DNA of 7,331 nucleotides from Flavobacteriales bacterium (GCA_947476515.1 CANJQZ010000093.1:1-7331), one strand, 5' to 3'. Shown: positions 1 through 6,950, numbered from the stretch's first letter. The notes: generated by a model not told the origin, from the letters alone. Numbers and translations: made by a program.

Positions 1-1350
1 ATTCAAAAAATTGTAAAACAAAAACCGGAAATTGAAAAATATACCTCAAGTAAGCTAGATCGAATTTTAACCCATCCCATTTTTGGATATCTAATCTTCG
101 TTGGTGTTCTCTTTGTGATTTTTCAATTTATATTTTCATTAGCCAACTATCCCATGGACTGGATAGAATTGTTCTTTATGAAATTAAGCGAATGGACCAG
201 TGCCGCCTTACCAAGTGGGATATTGAATAAACTCCTTAGTCAAGGATTAATTCCGGGAATTGGCGGTGTGACTGTTTTTATTCCTCAGATTGCCTTATTA
301 TTCTTTTTTATTGCCATTCTTGAAGAAAGTGGATATTTATCCCGCGTTGTCTTTATAATGGATAAAATAATGCGTCCTTTTGGACTTAACGGAAAAAGTA
401 TCGTCCCTTTGATGTCTGGAATTGCATGTGCGATACCTGGGATAATGGCCACGAGAACCATTGCGGATTGGAAGGAGCGCTTGATTACCATTATCGTAAC
501 TCCATTGATGAGTTGCAGCGCACGCATTCCTGTTTACACTTTATTGATTGCTCTTGTTATTCCAAAAACATACATTGGTGGATTTATAAGTTTACAGGGT
601 ATTGTCTTGTTTGGTTTATACGCACTTGGCTTAGTCGCAGCATTAGGCTTGTCCATCTTACTCAAATTGATCATAAAACAAAAGAAAACTGGTTTCTTAA
701 TTATGGAATTGCCTGATTTGAAAAATCCAAGATGGGGAACTATTTTTAAGACAGTACTTGAGAAAGTGAAGATTTTTGTTTGGGATGCTGGAAAAGTAAT
801 CTTAGCAATCTCTATAATTTTATGGGCACTTGCCAGTTATGGCCCACAAGGAAGTATGGAACAGAAGATCAAAAACGCGAAGTCCAGTGCACTATTCAAA
901 GAATCAAATAAGATGGATCAAGCCAATTATATTGCTTCAGCTAAATTAGAAGGATCTTATATTGGACATTTAGGCAAATTGATAGAACCTATAATTAAAC
1001 CCATAGGATATGATTGGAAAATGGGTGTTTCACTTCTAAGTTCTTTTGCTGCAAGAGAAGTTTTTGTGGGATCATTGGCTACCATTTACGCCATTCACGA
1101 TGATAGCGCATCAAAACAAAGATTAATTAGCCGACTTAAAGCAGCCAAGAATAGTGAGGGAGAATCAGCTTATACGCTTGCGTCTGGTTGTTCCTTAATG
1201 GTTTTTTATGTGTTTGCTATGCAATGTATGGCAACCGTAGCTGTTGTAAAACGAGAAACCAATAGTTGGAAGTGGCCCCTTATACAATTGCTTGTTATGG
1301 GAACAATGGCGTACTTGAGTGCTTTTTTAGTTTTTCAAATTTTGCAATAA
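1..1350 (+). CDS. feoB: Ferrous iron transport protein B, C-terminal part (5' truncated by window edge)
   Basis: The reading frame is open from base 1 to the TAA at 1348-1350, giving 449 residues. FeoB is the inner-membrane Fe2+ importer; its N-terminal GTPase domain lies outside the window. What is visible is the linker (around DRILTHPIFGY) and the membrane part. The first Gate region carries FIPQIALLFFF, EESGYLSR and the Cys-containing SGIACAIPGIMATRTI (nt 415-462). The second carries SSFAAREVFVGSLATIY (about nt 1036-1086). A Cys also occurs near the end in FAMQCMATVAVVKRET. These match family signatures, including conserved Cys residues in the membrane core. The GTG at 115 could be read as a start, but the conserved sequence continues upstream of it, so it is an internal Val. 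A small FeoB-partner gene follows after 23 bp, which supports the assignment. Iron (Fur) regulation cannot be judged because the upstream region is missing. Confidence 0.96.
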   Translation: MQKIVKQKPEIEKYTSSKLDRILTHPIFGYLIFVGVLFVIFQFIFSLANYPMDWIELFFMKLSEWTSAALPSGILNKLLSQGLIPGIGGVTVFIPQIALLFFFIAILEESGYLSRVVFIMDKIMRPFGLNGKSIVPLMSGIACAIPGIMATRTIADWKERLITIIVTPLMSCSARIPVYTLLIALVIPKTYIGGFISLQGIVLFGLYALGLVAALGLSILLKLIIKQKKTGFLIMELPDLKNPRWGTIFKTVLEKVKIFVWDAGKVILAISIILWALASYGPQGSMEQKIKNAKSSALFKESNKMDQANYIASAKLEGSYIGHLGKLIEPIIKPIGYDWKMGVSLLSSFAAREVFVGSLATIYAIHDDSASKQRLISRLKAAKNSEGESAYTLASGCSLMVFYVFAMQCMATVAVVKRETNSWKWPLIQLLVMGTMAYLSAFLVFQILQ

Positions 1351-1370
1351 GCAATAATTAATTACTTTTG
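1342..1370 (+). promoter_or_regulatory. Possible Bacteroidota-type promoter (TTG-N18-TACTTTTG)
   Basis: TTG at 1342-1344 and TACTTTTG at 1363-1370 are separated by 18 bp. This fits the Bacteroidota sigma consensus of TTG, 17-23 bp, TAnnTTTG. It overlaps the last codons of feoB and ends 3 bp before the ATG at 1374, so a transcript from it would have almost no leader. In AT-rich DNA such a match can arise by chance, and read-through from feoB is a simpler way to express the next gene. Confidence 0.3.
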
Positions 1371-1373
1371 GTT

Positions 1374-1520
1374 ATGGTTCAAAATGTTATAGTCTTTCTT
1401 CTTGTAATTGGAGCCCTCTACTTTGTTGTTAAGCGGATCTACAAACAATTTTTCGCAAAGAAGGAGACTTGTTCCCATTGCTCTTTATCTACTGTTAAAA
1501 CAAAGATTAGTCAACAATAA
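1374..1520 (+). CDS. FeoB-associated small Cys-containing membrane protein
   Basis: This is a 48-residue protein from the ATG at 1374 to the TAA at 1518-1520. The N-terminal half is one hydrophobic segment (about residues 3-19, VIVFLLVIGALYFVV). A basic stretch follows (KRIYKQFFAKK), then a CxxC pair (TCSHCS, residues 33 and 36) and a polar tail. A very short single-pass protein with a basic hinge and Cys motif, directly downstream of feoB, is the architecture of the FeoB-associated Cys-rich membrane protein family. Its exact role is not settled; a part in Fe2+ handling or in FeoB function is assumed. This member has only two Cys, at the low end for a family described as Cys-rich. It lies 23 bp behind feoB and is probably in the same operon. 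Confidence 0.82.
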   Translation: MVQNVIVFLLVIGALYFVVKRIYKQFFAKKETCSHCSLSTVKTKISQQ

Positions 1521-1677
1521 ATATGCGTTTTGAGCTTCTTAAAATGCTATGTCTCGTTCCTGAGAAGAAATTGTTTTCATTCTACAAAAGTTAATGTTCC
1601 AGTATCTGATTTTTTGCAATGAATTTTGCCAATCAGTTATTACTTAATTAATCTTTTTTAACTTCACTAAAAAAAGT

Positions 1678-2709
1678 ATGCAGCTTCCTACTACATGTCA
1701 ACTTTATAAATACAATCCTTCTTTTTATTTAGTAAAAAAAGAAAGTGCCTCGTATTTTGCTACTGAATTTCTAGATGGAGAATTAGACCATGACTTTGTA
1801 TCGTGGCTCAATTATCATGATATTCATGATAAGGAATCGATAGAACATCTTTGTTTACGATTGGGTATTGATCGCCTCAGCATTGAAAATATTTATAAAG
1901 AAATTAGGCGCCCTAAAGTGGAGGAATATTCAAATTATATTTTCTTCAGTGTCATCTCAGCATTACCAAGTAAGAAAAATGAGGAGCTTTTATTTCAAGA
2001 ACAAATAACTTTCTTTCTATCTACAGATTATTTACTCTCTATGCAGAAAAGATCTGGGGAGCATTTTAATGATGTAAGAGATAGAATTGAAAAAGGGAGA
2101 GGGAAAATTCGTTCCAAAAAAGCAGATTTTTTATTGTTTAGGAATTTAGAAGCCATTATCGATAATTACTTTGAAGTAATTGATGAAATAACACAAACCG
2201 TTGGTGTTTTAGAAAAAGAATTACATGTAAGCGAAGATAAATTGATTCTGAATAAAATTGAATGGGAAAAAAGAAAACTCATTGAACTTCGGAAAATTGC
2301 AAATCCGATGCGGGATATCACCATTCAATTACAATCTAGCGATAGTGTATTTATCGATAAAACAAATATTAAATATTTCTATGGGCTACACCATAGTTGT
2401 ATGCATGTAATTGAAGAAATAGAAGCTCTTAAACAAGTGCTTGATGGAATGTCCAATTTCTATTATGCCTCTCAAGGACAAAGAATGAATGAAATCATGA
2501 AAGTTCTTACCATCGTGAGTTCCATTTTTATTCCACTTACCTTTATTGTAGGGGTGTATGGAATGAATTTTGAAAATATGCCCGAATTGAAATACAAGAA
2601 TGGATATTATACTGTCATTGGGGTGATGGTTGCTATTGGTATTTCCTTATTTTCCTTTTTTGTATATCGCGGTTGGTTGAAAAGAAGAGATTATATTAAA
2701 GAAAAATAA
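1678..2709 (+). CDS. corA: Magnesium/cobalt transporter CorA family
   Basis: This 343-residue protein is close to the usual CorA length. CorA forms a pentameric inner-membrane channel for Mg2+ (also Co2+ and Ni2+). Residues 1 to about 270 form the soluble domain, with a helical, charged second half (about 150-270) matching the long stalk helices. The C-terminus has two membrane helices (about 274-294 and 311-331). At the end of the first is the diagnostic pore motif YGMNF (GMN at 295-297), followed by MPEL in the periplasmic loop. A basic C-terminal tail (KRRDYIKEK) faces the cytoplasm. The start at 1678 is supported because the frame has a stop at 1645-1647 and no ATG between. There is no Shine-Dalgarno, only an A-rich leader, which is normal in Bacteroidota. 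The gene runs into the methyltransferase gene 8 bp downstream, so the two are probably co-transcribed without an obvious functional link. Confidence 0.95.
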   Translation: MQLPTTCQLYKYNPSFYLVKKESASYFATEFLDGELDHDFVSWLNYHDIHDKESIEHLCLRLGIDRLSIENIYKEIRRPKVEEYSNYIFFSVISALPSKKNEELLFQEQITFFLSTDYLLSMQKRSGEHFNDVRDRIEKGRGKIRSKKADFLLFRNLEAIIDNYFEVIDEITQTVGVLEKELHVSEDKLILNKIEWEKRKLIELRKIANPMRDITIQLQSSDSVFIDKTNIKYFYGLHHSCMHVIEEIEALKQVLDGMSNFYYASQGQRMNEIMKVLTIVSSIFIPLTFIVGVYGMNFENMPELKYKNGYYTVIGVMVAIGISLFSFFVYRGWLKRRDYIKEK

Positions 2710-2717
2710 AGAGGTAG

Positions 2718-3407
2718 ATGGATTATATTGATGATAAGGTGTTGGCTATGTTTTACGAGATTATCACGCCGAATAAAGTGGAGATGTTTGATCGAATAGC
2801 AGCGCAACGAACCCAATACATCAGCATTGCTTTAGAAAATATATATCAAGAGCATAATGCCTCGGCAGTATTAAGAACTTGCGATTGCTTTGGAATACAA
2901 GAACTGAATGTTATTGAGAAAAATAACCAATACGAAGTAAAACGCGATATTGCCTTAGGGGCTGGTCGTTGGGTGGATATGTATAATTTCAATAAAGGAG
3001 AAAATCCAACAAGCGATTGCATAACCAAACTTCAAGCTAAAGGGTTTAAAATAGTTGCCACTTCCCCTCATGAATCGAGTTACTCTCTTGCTACCCTTCC
3101 TTTAGATGCTCCATGTGCCTTTTTCTTTGGGACGGAGAGACAAGGATTATCAGAAGAAGTAATGGAGGCAGCTGATTATACCGTTACAATTCCTATGTAT
3201 GGCTTCACTGAAAGTTTCAACATTTCTGTTTCAGTCGCTTTGTTACTTCAAGGAATTAGAAATAGACTGATGCAGAGCGAATTTGATTGGAAATTGTCAC
3301 CTGAAGAACAAATTGAGCTTAAAATTAAATGGTGTAGAAAAATATTGAATGGTGGAGATGCATTGGAAAATGAATTTAGAAGGAGAATAATTAAAAAAGA
3401 ATTTTAA
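2718..3407 (+). CDS. trmH: TrmH/SpoU-family RNA 2'-O-methyltransferase, probably tRNA Gm18
   Basis: This 229-residue SPOUT-superfamily methyltransferase shows all three SpoU motifs. Motif 1 is HNASAVLRTCDCFG (residues 46-59) with the catalytic Arg at 53. Motif 2 is FFFGTERQGLSEE (135-147), part of the knotted S-adenosylmethionine site. Motif 3 is IPMYGFTESFNISVSVALLL (158-177), knot and dimer interface. There is no L30-like substrate-binding domain at the N-terminus. Short N- and C-terminal helical extensions flank the SPOUT core, as in TrmH, which methylates the 2'-OH of G18 in the tRNA D-loop. TrmH is therefore favoured over RlmB- or TsnR-type rRNA enzymes, but the target is inferred. The start at 2718 lies 8 bp after the corA stop. 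AGAGG just before it is too close to the ATG to be a good Shine-Dalgarno. An alternative ATG at 2748 would remove 10 residues. Confidence 0.88.
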   Translation: MDYIDDKVLAMFYEIITPNKVEMFDRIAAQRTQYISIALENIYQEHNASAVLRTCDCFGIQELNVIEKNNQYEVKRDIALGAGRWVDMYNFNKGENPTSDCITKLQAKGFKIVATSPHESSYSLATLPLDAPCAFFFGTERQGLSEEVMEAADYTVTIPMYGFTESFNISVSVALLLQGIRNRLMQSEFDWKLSPEEQIELKIKWCRKILNGGDALENEFRRRIIKKEF

Positions 3408-3412
3408 CTTTG
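3405..3412 (+). promoter_or_regulatory. Candidate -7 promoter element for the Thx gene
   Basis: TAACTTTG matches the Bacteroidota -7 element TAnnTTTG exactly and overlaps the TAA stop of the methyltransferase gene. No TTG lies at the expected distance upstream, so it is half a promoter. Transcription from it would give an A-rich leader of roughly 35-40 nt ahead of the Thx start at 3456, sensible for a highly expressed ribosomal gene. Confidence 0.35.
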
Positions 3413-3455
3413 TTATAATCATTACAATAAATAAAAAAACACAAATAATTAGTTC

Positions 3456-3656
3456 ATGGGAAAAGGAGATAAAAAAACTGCAAAAGGCAAAAGATCAATG
3501 GGTTCTTACGGGAACACTAGAAAAAGAAAAAGCGACGAAAAGGTAGTAATAGCTGCTGTTAAGGCGGTTAAAAAAGAAAAGAAAGCTCCAGTAGTTAAAA
3601 AAGCGGCACCTGCAGCGGCGAAAAAAGCCGCTCCAAAGAAAGCGAAAGCTGAATAA
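3456..3656 (+). CDS. thx: 30S ribosomal protein Thx with lysine/alanine-rich C-terminal tail
   Basis: This 66-residue, extremely basic protein starts MGKGDKKTAKGKRSMGSYGN. Residues 1-26 match the Thx peptide (MGKGD, KGK, GSYG, then an Arg/Lys cluster). In Thermus, Thx lies in a pocket at the top of the 30S head and stabilises 16S rRNA. Classical Thx is about 26 residues; here roughly 40 more follow. They form a short VVIAAVKAVKK segment (30-40) and then a K/A/P tail with repeated AAPKK/KKAAP-like units (43-66), resembling histone-H1-type tails. The tail probably binds rRNA or another nucleic acid, which is an inference. The gene has its own candidate promoter element and an intrinsic terminator, so it is probably monocistronic. 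The leader is A-rich without a Shine-Dalgarno. Confidence 0.87.
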   Translation: MGKGDKKTAKGKRSMGSYGNTRKRKSDEKVVIAAVKAVKKEKKAPVVKKAAPAAAKKAAPKKAKAE

Positions 3657-3669
3657 TATTTAATTTTTT

Positions 3670-3696
3670 AAAGCTGTCAAATTGACGGCTTTTTTT
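3670..3696 (+). terminator. Intrinsic terminator after the Thx gene
   Basis: AAAGC-T-GTCA (3670-3679) pairs with TGAC-G-GCTTT (3683-3692), with one T-G wobble and a 3-nt AAT loop. The 3' arm runs into seven T residues (3690-3696). It starts 13 bp after the Thx stop and separates this gene from serC. Confidence 0.85.
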
Positions 3697-3748
3697 ATAC
3701 CTAGTAAAATTAAATTATAAAAAATTACAGTAATAAAAATAAATAAAG

Positions 3749-4810
3749 ATGAAACATAATTTTGGCGCCGGGCCTTGTATTTTACCACAAAATGTATTTA
3801 AACAAGCTGCTGAGGCAGTTCTTGATTTTAATGGATTATCAATCCTAGAAGTTTCTCACCGACACAAAGATTTTGTTGCCGTAATGGATGAAACCATTGC
3901 TTTAGTAAAAAAAGCTTTGAATATTCCTGAAGGATACGCTGTAGTGTTCATGCAAGGGGGTGCAACCTTAGGTTTTACCATTGCAGCATTAAACATGATG
4001 CGTGAACATAAAAAAGCAGGCTATATCAATACAGGAACTTGGGCAACTGGCGCCATCAAGGAAGCGAAAAAGGTAGGCGTTGATGTAAATGTATTTGCAA
4101 GTTCTGAAAATGAAAAATTTACCCATATCCCAAAAAATTATTCCATTCCCGAAGGTGTAGATTACATTCACTTCACTTCCAATAATACAATTTACGGGAC
4201 ACAATTTCATTCATTTCCTGAGACCACCTTGCCTTTAGTATGTGATATGTCGTCTGATATTTTCTCTAAAGAAATAGACATTTCAAAATTTGACTTAATC
4301 TATGCTGGAGCTCAAAAAAACCTAGGACCTGCAGGAGCTACTTTATATATCATAAAAGAATCGATACTCGGAAAATCAACTTCTCCTTTTTTACCTACCT
4401 ATTTGGATTTAAAACAGCAGGTCGAAAAAGAATCCATGTTGAATACCCCCCCTGTTTTTTCTATCTATGTTGCCATGTTGAATCTAAGAGATTTAATCGC
4501 AAATGGAGGTGTAAAAGCAATGGAACAAAGAAACATCGCCAAGGCTAAATTACTTTACGATGAAATAGACAGAAACCCATTGTTTAAAGGTGCTGTTGCT
4601 ACAGAAGACCGTTCCTTGATGAATGTTACCTTCTTGCTTCATGACGAAGCTCATGCTCCAGCATTTGACGCGGCATGGAAAGCTGCCGGTATTGTTGGGT
4701 TGCCAGGACATAGATCTGTTGGAGGATATCGAGCTTCCTTGTACAATGCTTTACCTATTGAAAGTGTAGAAGTATTAGTAACGGTAATGAAGTCATTTGC
4801 AAACGCATAA
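3749..4810 (+). CDS. serC: Phosphoserine aminotransferase
   Basis: This 353-residue, full-length class V PLP-dependent aminotransferase converts 3-phosphohydroxypyruvate and glutamate to 3-phosphoserine and 2-oxoglutarate (step two of serine synthesis); it may also act in pyridoxal phosphate synthesis. The N-terminus NFGAGPCILP is the family's NFxAGPxxLP motif. The SILEVSHRHKDF segment (31-42) contributes to substrate binding, and MQGGATLGF (68-76) forms part of the cofactor phosphate site. The Schiff-base lysine is Lys190 in YAGAQKNLGPAG. The C-terminal GLPGHRSVGGYRASLYNA segment is the conserved substrate-binding end. The ATG follows an A-rich leader (AAATAAATAAAG), and no clear promoter is visible in the 52 bp between the terminator and the start. 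serA follows after 14 bp, so the two probably form an operon. Confidence 0.97.
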   Translation: MKHNFGAGPCILPQNVFKQAAEAVLDFNGLSILEVSHRHKDFVAVMDETIALVKKALNIPEGYAVVFMQGGATLGFTIAALNMMREHKKAGYINTGTWATGAIKEAKKVGVDVNVFASSENEKFTHIPKNYSIPEGVDYIHFTSNNTIYGTQFHSFPETTLPLVCDMSSDIFSKEIDISKFDLIYAGAQKNLGPAGATLYIIKESILGKSTSPFLPTYLDLKQQVEKESMLNTPPVFSIYVAMLNLRDLIANGGVKAMEQRNIAKAKLLYDEIDRNPLFKGAVATEDRSLMNVTFLLHDEAHAPAFDAAWKAAGIVGLPGHRSVGGYRASLYNALPIESVEVLVTVMKSFANA

Positions 4811-4824
4811 AACAAACGATTAAA

Positions 4825-5778
4825 ATGAAAATATTAGCCAACGATGGTATTTCAACTGTCGGAAAAACACTTTTAGAAAACGCCGGATTTATTGTAATTA
4901 CAGAAAAGGTAAATCAAGCAGATTTAGCAGCTACAGTCAATGCGCAAGGAATAGAAATGATTTTAGTACGCAGTGCGACCACTGTTAGAAAAGAAGTGAT
5001 TGATGCTTGTCCTCAGTTAAAACTTATTGGAAGAGGTGGGGTTGGAATGGATAATATTGATGTAGCTTATGCTCGAGAAAAAGGAATATCAGTGATCAAT
5101 ACACCAGCATCTTCCTCTCAGTCGGTTGCGGAACTGGTAATGGGACATCTATTCTCTATGAGTAGGTTTCTAAATGATTCTTACAAAAACATGGAACACG
5201 GAGATTTTGCTACCTTAAAAAAGAATTATGCAAAAGGAATTGAGTTGCGTGGAAAAACATTGGGCATTATAGGATTTGGTCGAATAGGAAAAGCTTTGGC
5301 TTCCTATGCCTTAGGAGCAGGAATGGAAGTGATTGCAATAGATAAAAAAACAGAGCCTTGTGACATTAAAATTCCCATTGGCAAAGATCAATCTGTAAAC
5401 TATACAATAACGCCAACAGCATCCTTAAATAATGTGCTTGGAAGTTTAGATTTTATTTCCATTCATGTACCCAAGCAAAATGACGGAAGCGCTGTAATTA
5501 GTTCCAAAGAATTTACTCTTATGAAAAAAGGAGTTCGAATTGTGAATGCAGCAAGAGGAGGCGTTGTTAATGAAATTGATTTATTGGAAGCATTAGACCA
5601 TGGAAATGTCGCTGGAATTGCATTGGATGTTTTTGAAAACGAACCGAATCCCAATCCAGCCTTATTAAATCATCCTAAAATCGCATGTACACCTCATATC
5701 GGGGCAGCAACAGTGGAAGCACAAGATCGAATTGGAGAAGAACTTGCTCAATTAATTATGGAGCAGTTTGGGAAATAA
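4825..5778 (+). CDS. serA: D-3-phosphoglycerate dehydrogenase, short form without ACT domain
   Basis: This 317-residue D-2-hydroxyacid dehydrogenase oxidises 3-phosphoglycerate to 3-phosphohydroxypyruvate with NAD+, the first step of serine synthesis. The substrate domain carries LVRSATTVRKEVID (47-60) and GRGGVGMDNID (69-79). The Rossmann domain begins at LRGKTLGIIGFGRIG with GFGRIG at 150-155. The catalytic residues are visible: Arg244 in NAARGG, Glu273 in DVFENEP, and His291 in TPHIGAAT. The protein ends right after the catalytic domain, so the ACT serine-binding domain of the roughly 410-residue E. coli enzyme is missing. Simple allosteric inhibition through an ACT domain is therefore excluded. 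Other D-hydroxyacid dehydrogenases share this fold, but the position 14 bp behind serC makes SerA the strong choice. Confidence 0.93.
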   Translation: MKILANDGISTVGKTLLENAGFIVITEKVNQADLAATVNAQGIEMILVRSATTVRKEVIDACPQLKLIGRGGVGMDNIDVAYAREKGISVINTPASSSQSVAELVMGHLFSMSRFLNDSYKNMEHGDFATLKKNYAKGIELRGKTLGIIGFGRIGKALASYALGAGMEVIAIDKKTEPCDIKIPIGKDQSVNYTITPTASLNNVLGSLDFISIHVPKQNDGSAVISSKEFTLMKKGVRIVNAARGGVVNEIDLLEALDHGNVAGIALDVFENEPNPNPALLNHPKIACTPHIGAATVEAQDRIGEELAQLIMEQFGK

Positions 5779-5793
5779 CAATTGATTGATTCG

Positions 5794-5822
5794 TTGATTA
5801 AAATAAACATGATCGATATTTG
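5794..5822 (+). promoter_or_regulatory. Candidate promoter for the acyltransferase gene (TTG-N18-GATATTTG)
   Basis: TTG at 5794-5796 and GATATTTG at 5815-5822 are 18 bp apart. This is one mismatch from the Bacteroidota consensus TTG, 17-23 bp, TAnnTTTG. Transcription would begin near 5828 and leave a leader of about 20 nt before the ATG at 5850. It is the best promoter-like site in the 71-bp gap after serA and suggests the acyltransferase is transcribed separately. Confidence 0.42.
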
Positions 5823-5849
5823 CAAAAATTGTTGCTTAAATACTAATTA

Positions 5850-6917
5850 ATGGTAAAATATTTAAAAGGATTAGATACATTAAGAGCAATTGCTGCATTA
5901 ATTGTAGTTTGGGGGCACATTGAGTTATTGAAAAAAAATAAAGGTATGGTGAACCTTATAGATAATGAATATTTCAACTTACCAAGTGGACATATTGCTG
6001 TTATTTTGTTTTTTGTATTAAGTGGATTTCTCATTACATTTTTATTGGTCAAAGAAAGAGAGAAAGTCGGGAAAATATCTTTAAAAAAATTCTTTATAAG
6101 ACGCATTTTAAGAATTTGGCCGTTATACTATTTAATATTATTTCTTTCATTTCTTCTTTTTAATGCGGATTACTCTCAAAAAACAGTACTGCTTTGCTTA
6201 AGTGGGTTCCCTAATATTGCACATGCCTTAAAAGCAGGGTGGCCGACTAGTCCTCATGTTTGGTCGATTGGGGTTGAAGAACAATTTTATTTATTTTGGC
6301 CAATACTTCTTTCTTTAATCCCCATAAAAAGAATAATTCTAACGCTATCATTATTCATCATTGGATATACCATCTTACCGCATGTAATTTGTTTCATAAA
6401 TATTAGAACATTCCAAAATTTTGAATTTAATTCTTTCATTAATGAATTATTTTATGGTACAAAATTTAATTGCATGAGTGTTGGGGCATTAGTTGGTTTC
6501 TTATATGCAAGACAACACAAGTGGCTTAAGGTTATCAGTAATAAATTTGTTGCATATTCATCTATTATTTTATCTGTATTACTTTGGACTTTTGGTTTGG
6601 AATTTAACTATTTTACTGATGAGTTTTATTCTGTTCTTTTTGTAATAGCAATATATAATATTGTAGTAAACCCCAAAATAAATATTGACACCAAAGCCAC
6701 ATCTTTTTTAGGTAAAATTTCATTTGGGATTTACATGTATCATTGGATAATTATTATGCTGACATTAAAATATTTACCTATAAGTAAAAATGATATTTTA
6801 TATAATGTTTGTTTGTATTTAGCAGTACTAATTGGGACGATTTTTATTTCTTGGATATCGTTTAATAGTGTAGAGAAGTATTTTTTAAATATTAAAAAAC
6901 AGTTTGAAACTACCTAG
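5850..6917 (+). CDS. Acyltransferase 3 family membrane protein (OafA/YrhL-like)
   Basis: This 355-residue integral membrane protein has about ten hydrophobic segments. It carries the acyltransferase-3 signatures in order: YLKGLDTLRAIAALIVVWGH near the N-terminus with the candidate catalytic His23; FFVLSGFLIT (54-63); the basic FFIRRILRIWPLYY (81-94) with Arg84, Arg85 and Arg88; HVWSIGVEEQFYLFWP (136-151) with Glu143 and Glu144; and a late FGIYMYHW motif. Such enzymes move acetyl or other acyl groups across or at the inner membrane onto O-antigen, exopolysaccharide, peptidoglycan or other glycans. No SGNH domain is fused. The acceptor cannot be told, since no polysaccharide genes are in view. 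The sequence is more AT-rich than serA: sampled 60-bp blocks at 6061 and 6541 have 27% and 25% G+C, against 35% and 37% at 5221 and 5521. That fits a more recently acquired or variable gene. Confidence 0.92.
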   Translation: MVKYLKGLDTLRAIAALIVVWGHIELLKKNKGMVNLIDNEYFNLPSGHIAVILFFVLSGFLITFLLVKEREKVGKISLKKFFIRRILRIWPLYYLILFLSFLLFNADYSQKTVLLCLSGFPNIAHALKAGWPTSPHVWSIGVEEQFYLFWPILLSLIPIKRIILTLSLFIIGYTILPHVICFINIRTFQNFEFNSFINELFYGTKFNCMSVGALVGFLYARQHKWLKVISNKFVAYSSIILSVLLWTFGLEFNYFTDEFYSVLFVIAIYNIVVNPKINIDTKATSFLGKISFGIYMYHWIIIMLTLKYLPISKNDILYNVCLYLAVLIGTIFISWISFNSVEKYFLNIKKQFETT

Positions 6918-6950
6918 TTTGTACATTCAAAAATCGCTTAACATTTCGAC

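Noticed and set aside
426..716. Second + strand frame of 96 codons inside feoB
   Set aside because: It overlaps conserved FeoB Gate sequence in another frame, and its translation is Trp/His/Cys-rich without a coherent domain, typical of a chance frame.
115..1350. GTG at 115 as the start of a 411-residue protein
   Set aside because: Conserved FeoB sequence continues in frame upstream to base 1 with no stop, so the gene is truncated by the window and the GTG is an internal Val.
1521..1677. Possible tiny gene in the 157-bp gap before corA (ATG at 1523, 23 codons) and a GAATTTTG promoter-like box at 1621-1628
   Set aside because: The frame is very short with no recognisable feature, and the box has one mismatch and no TTG at the right distance. 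I see no convincing terminator or promoter in this gap.
5822..5835. GCAA...TTGC small hairpin in the leader of the acyltransferase gene
   Set aside because: A four-base stem in AT-rich DNA is expected by chance and has no T run.
5843..6106. Minus-strand frame of 87 codons opposite the acyltransferase gene
   Set aside because: It is a shadow of a strongly motif-supported gene on the + strand and has no recognisable protein features. The same holds for the minus-strand frames at 285-527, 2846-3028, 3989-4210 and 5463-5654.
6907..6920. Inverted repeat AAACTA-CC-TAGTTT over the acyltransferase stop codon as a terminator
   Set aside because: The stem is short and AT-rich, the loop is tiny and no T run follows, so it is unlikely to terminate transcription.
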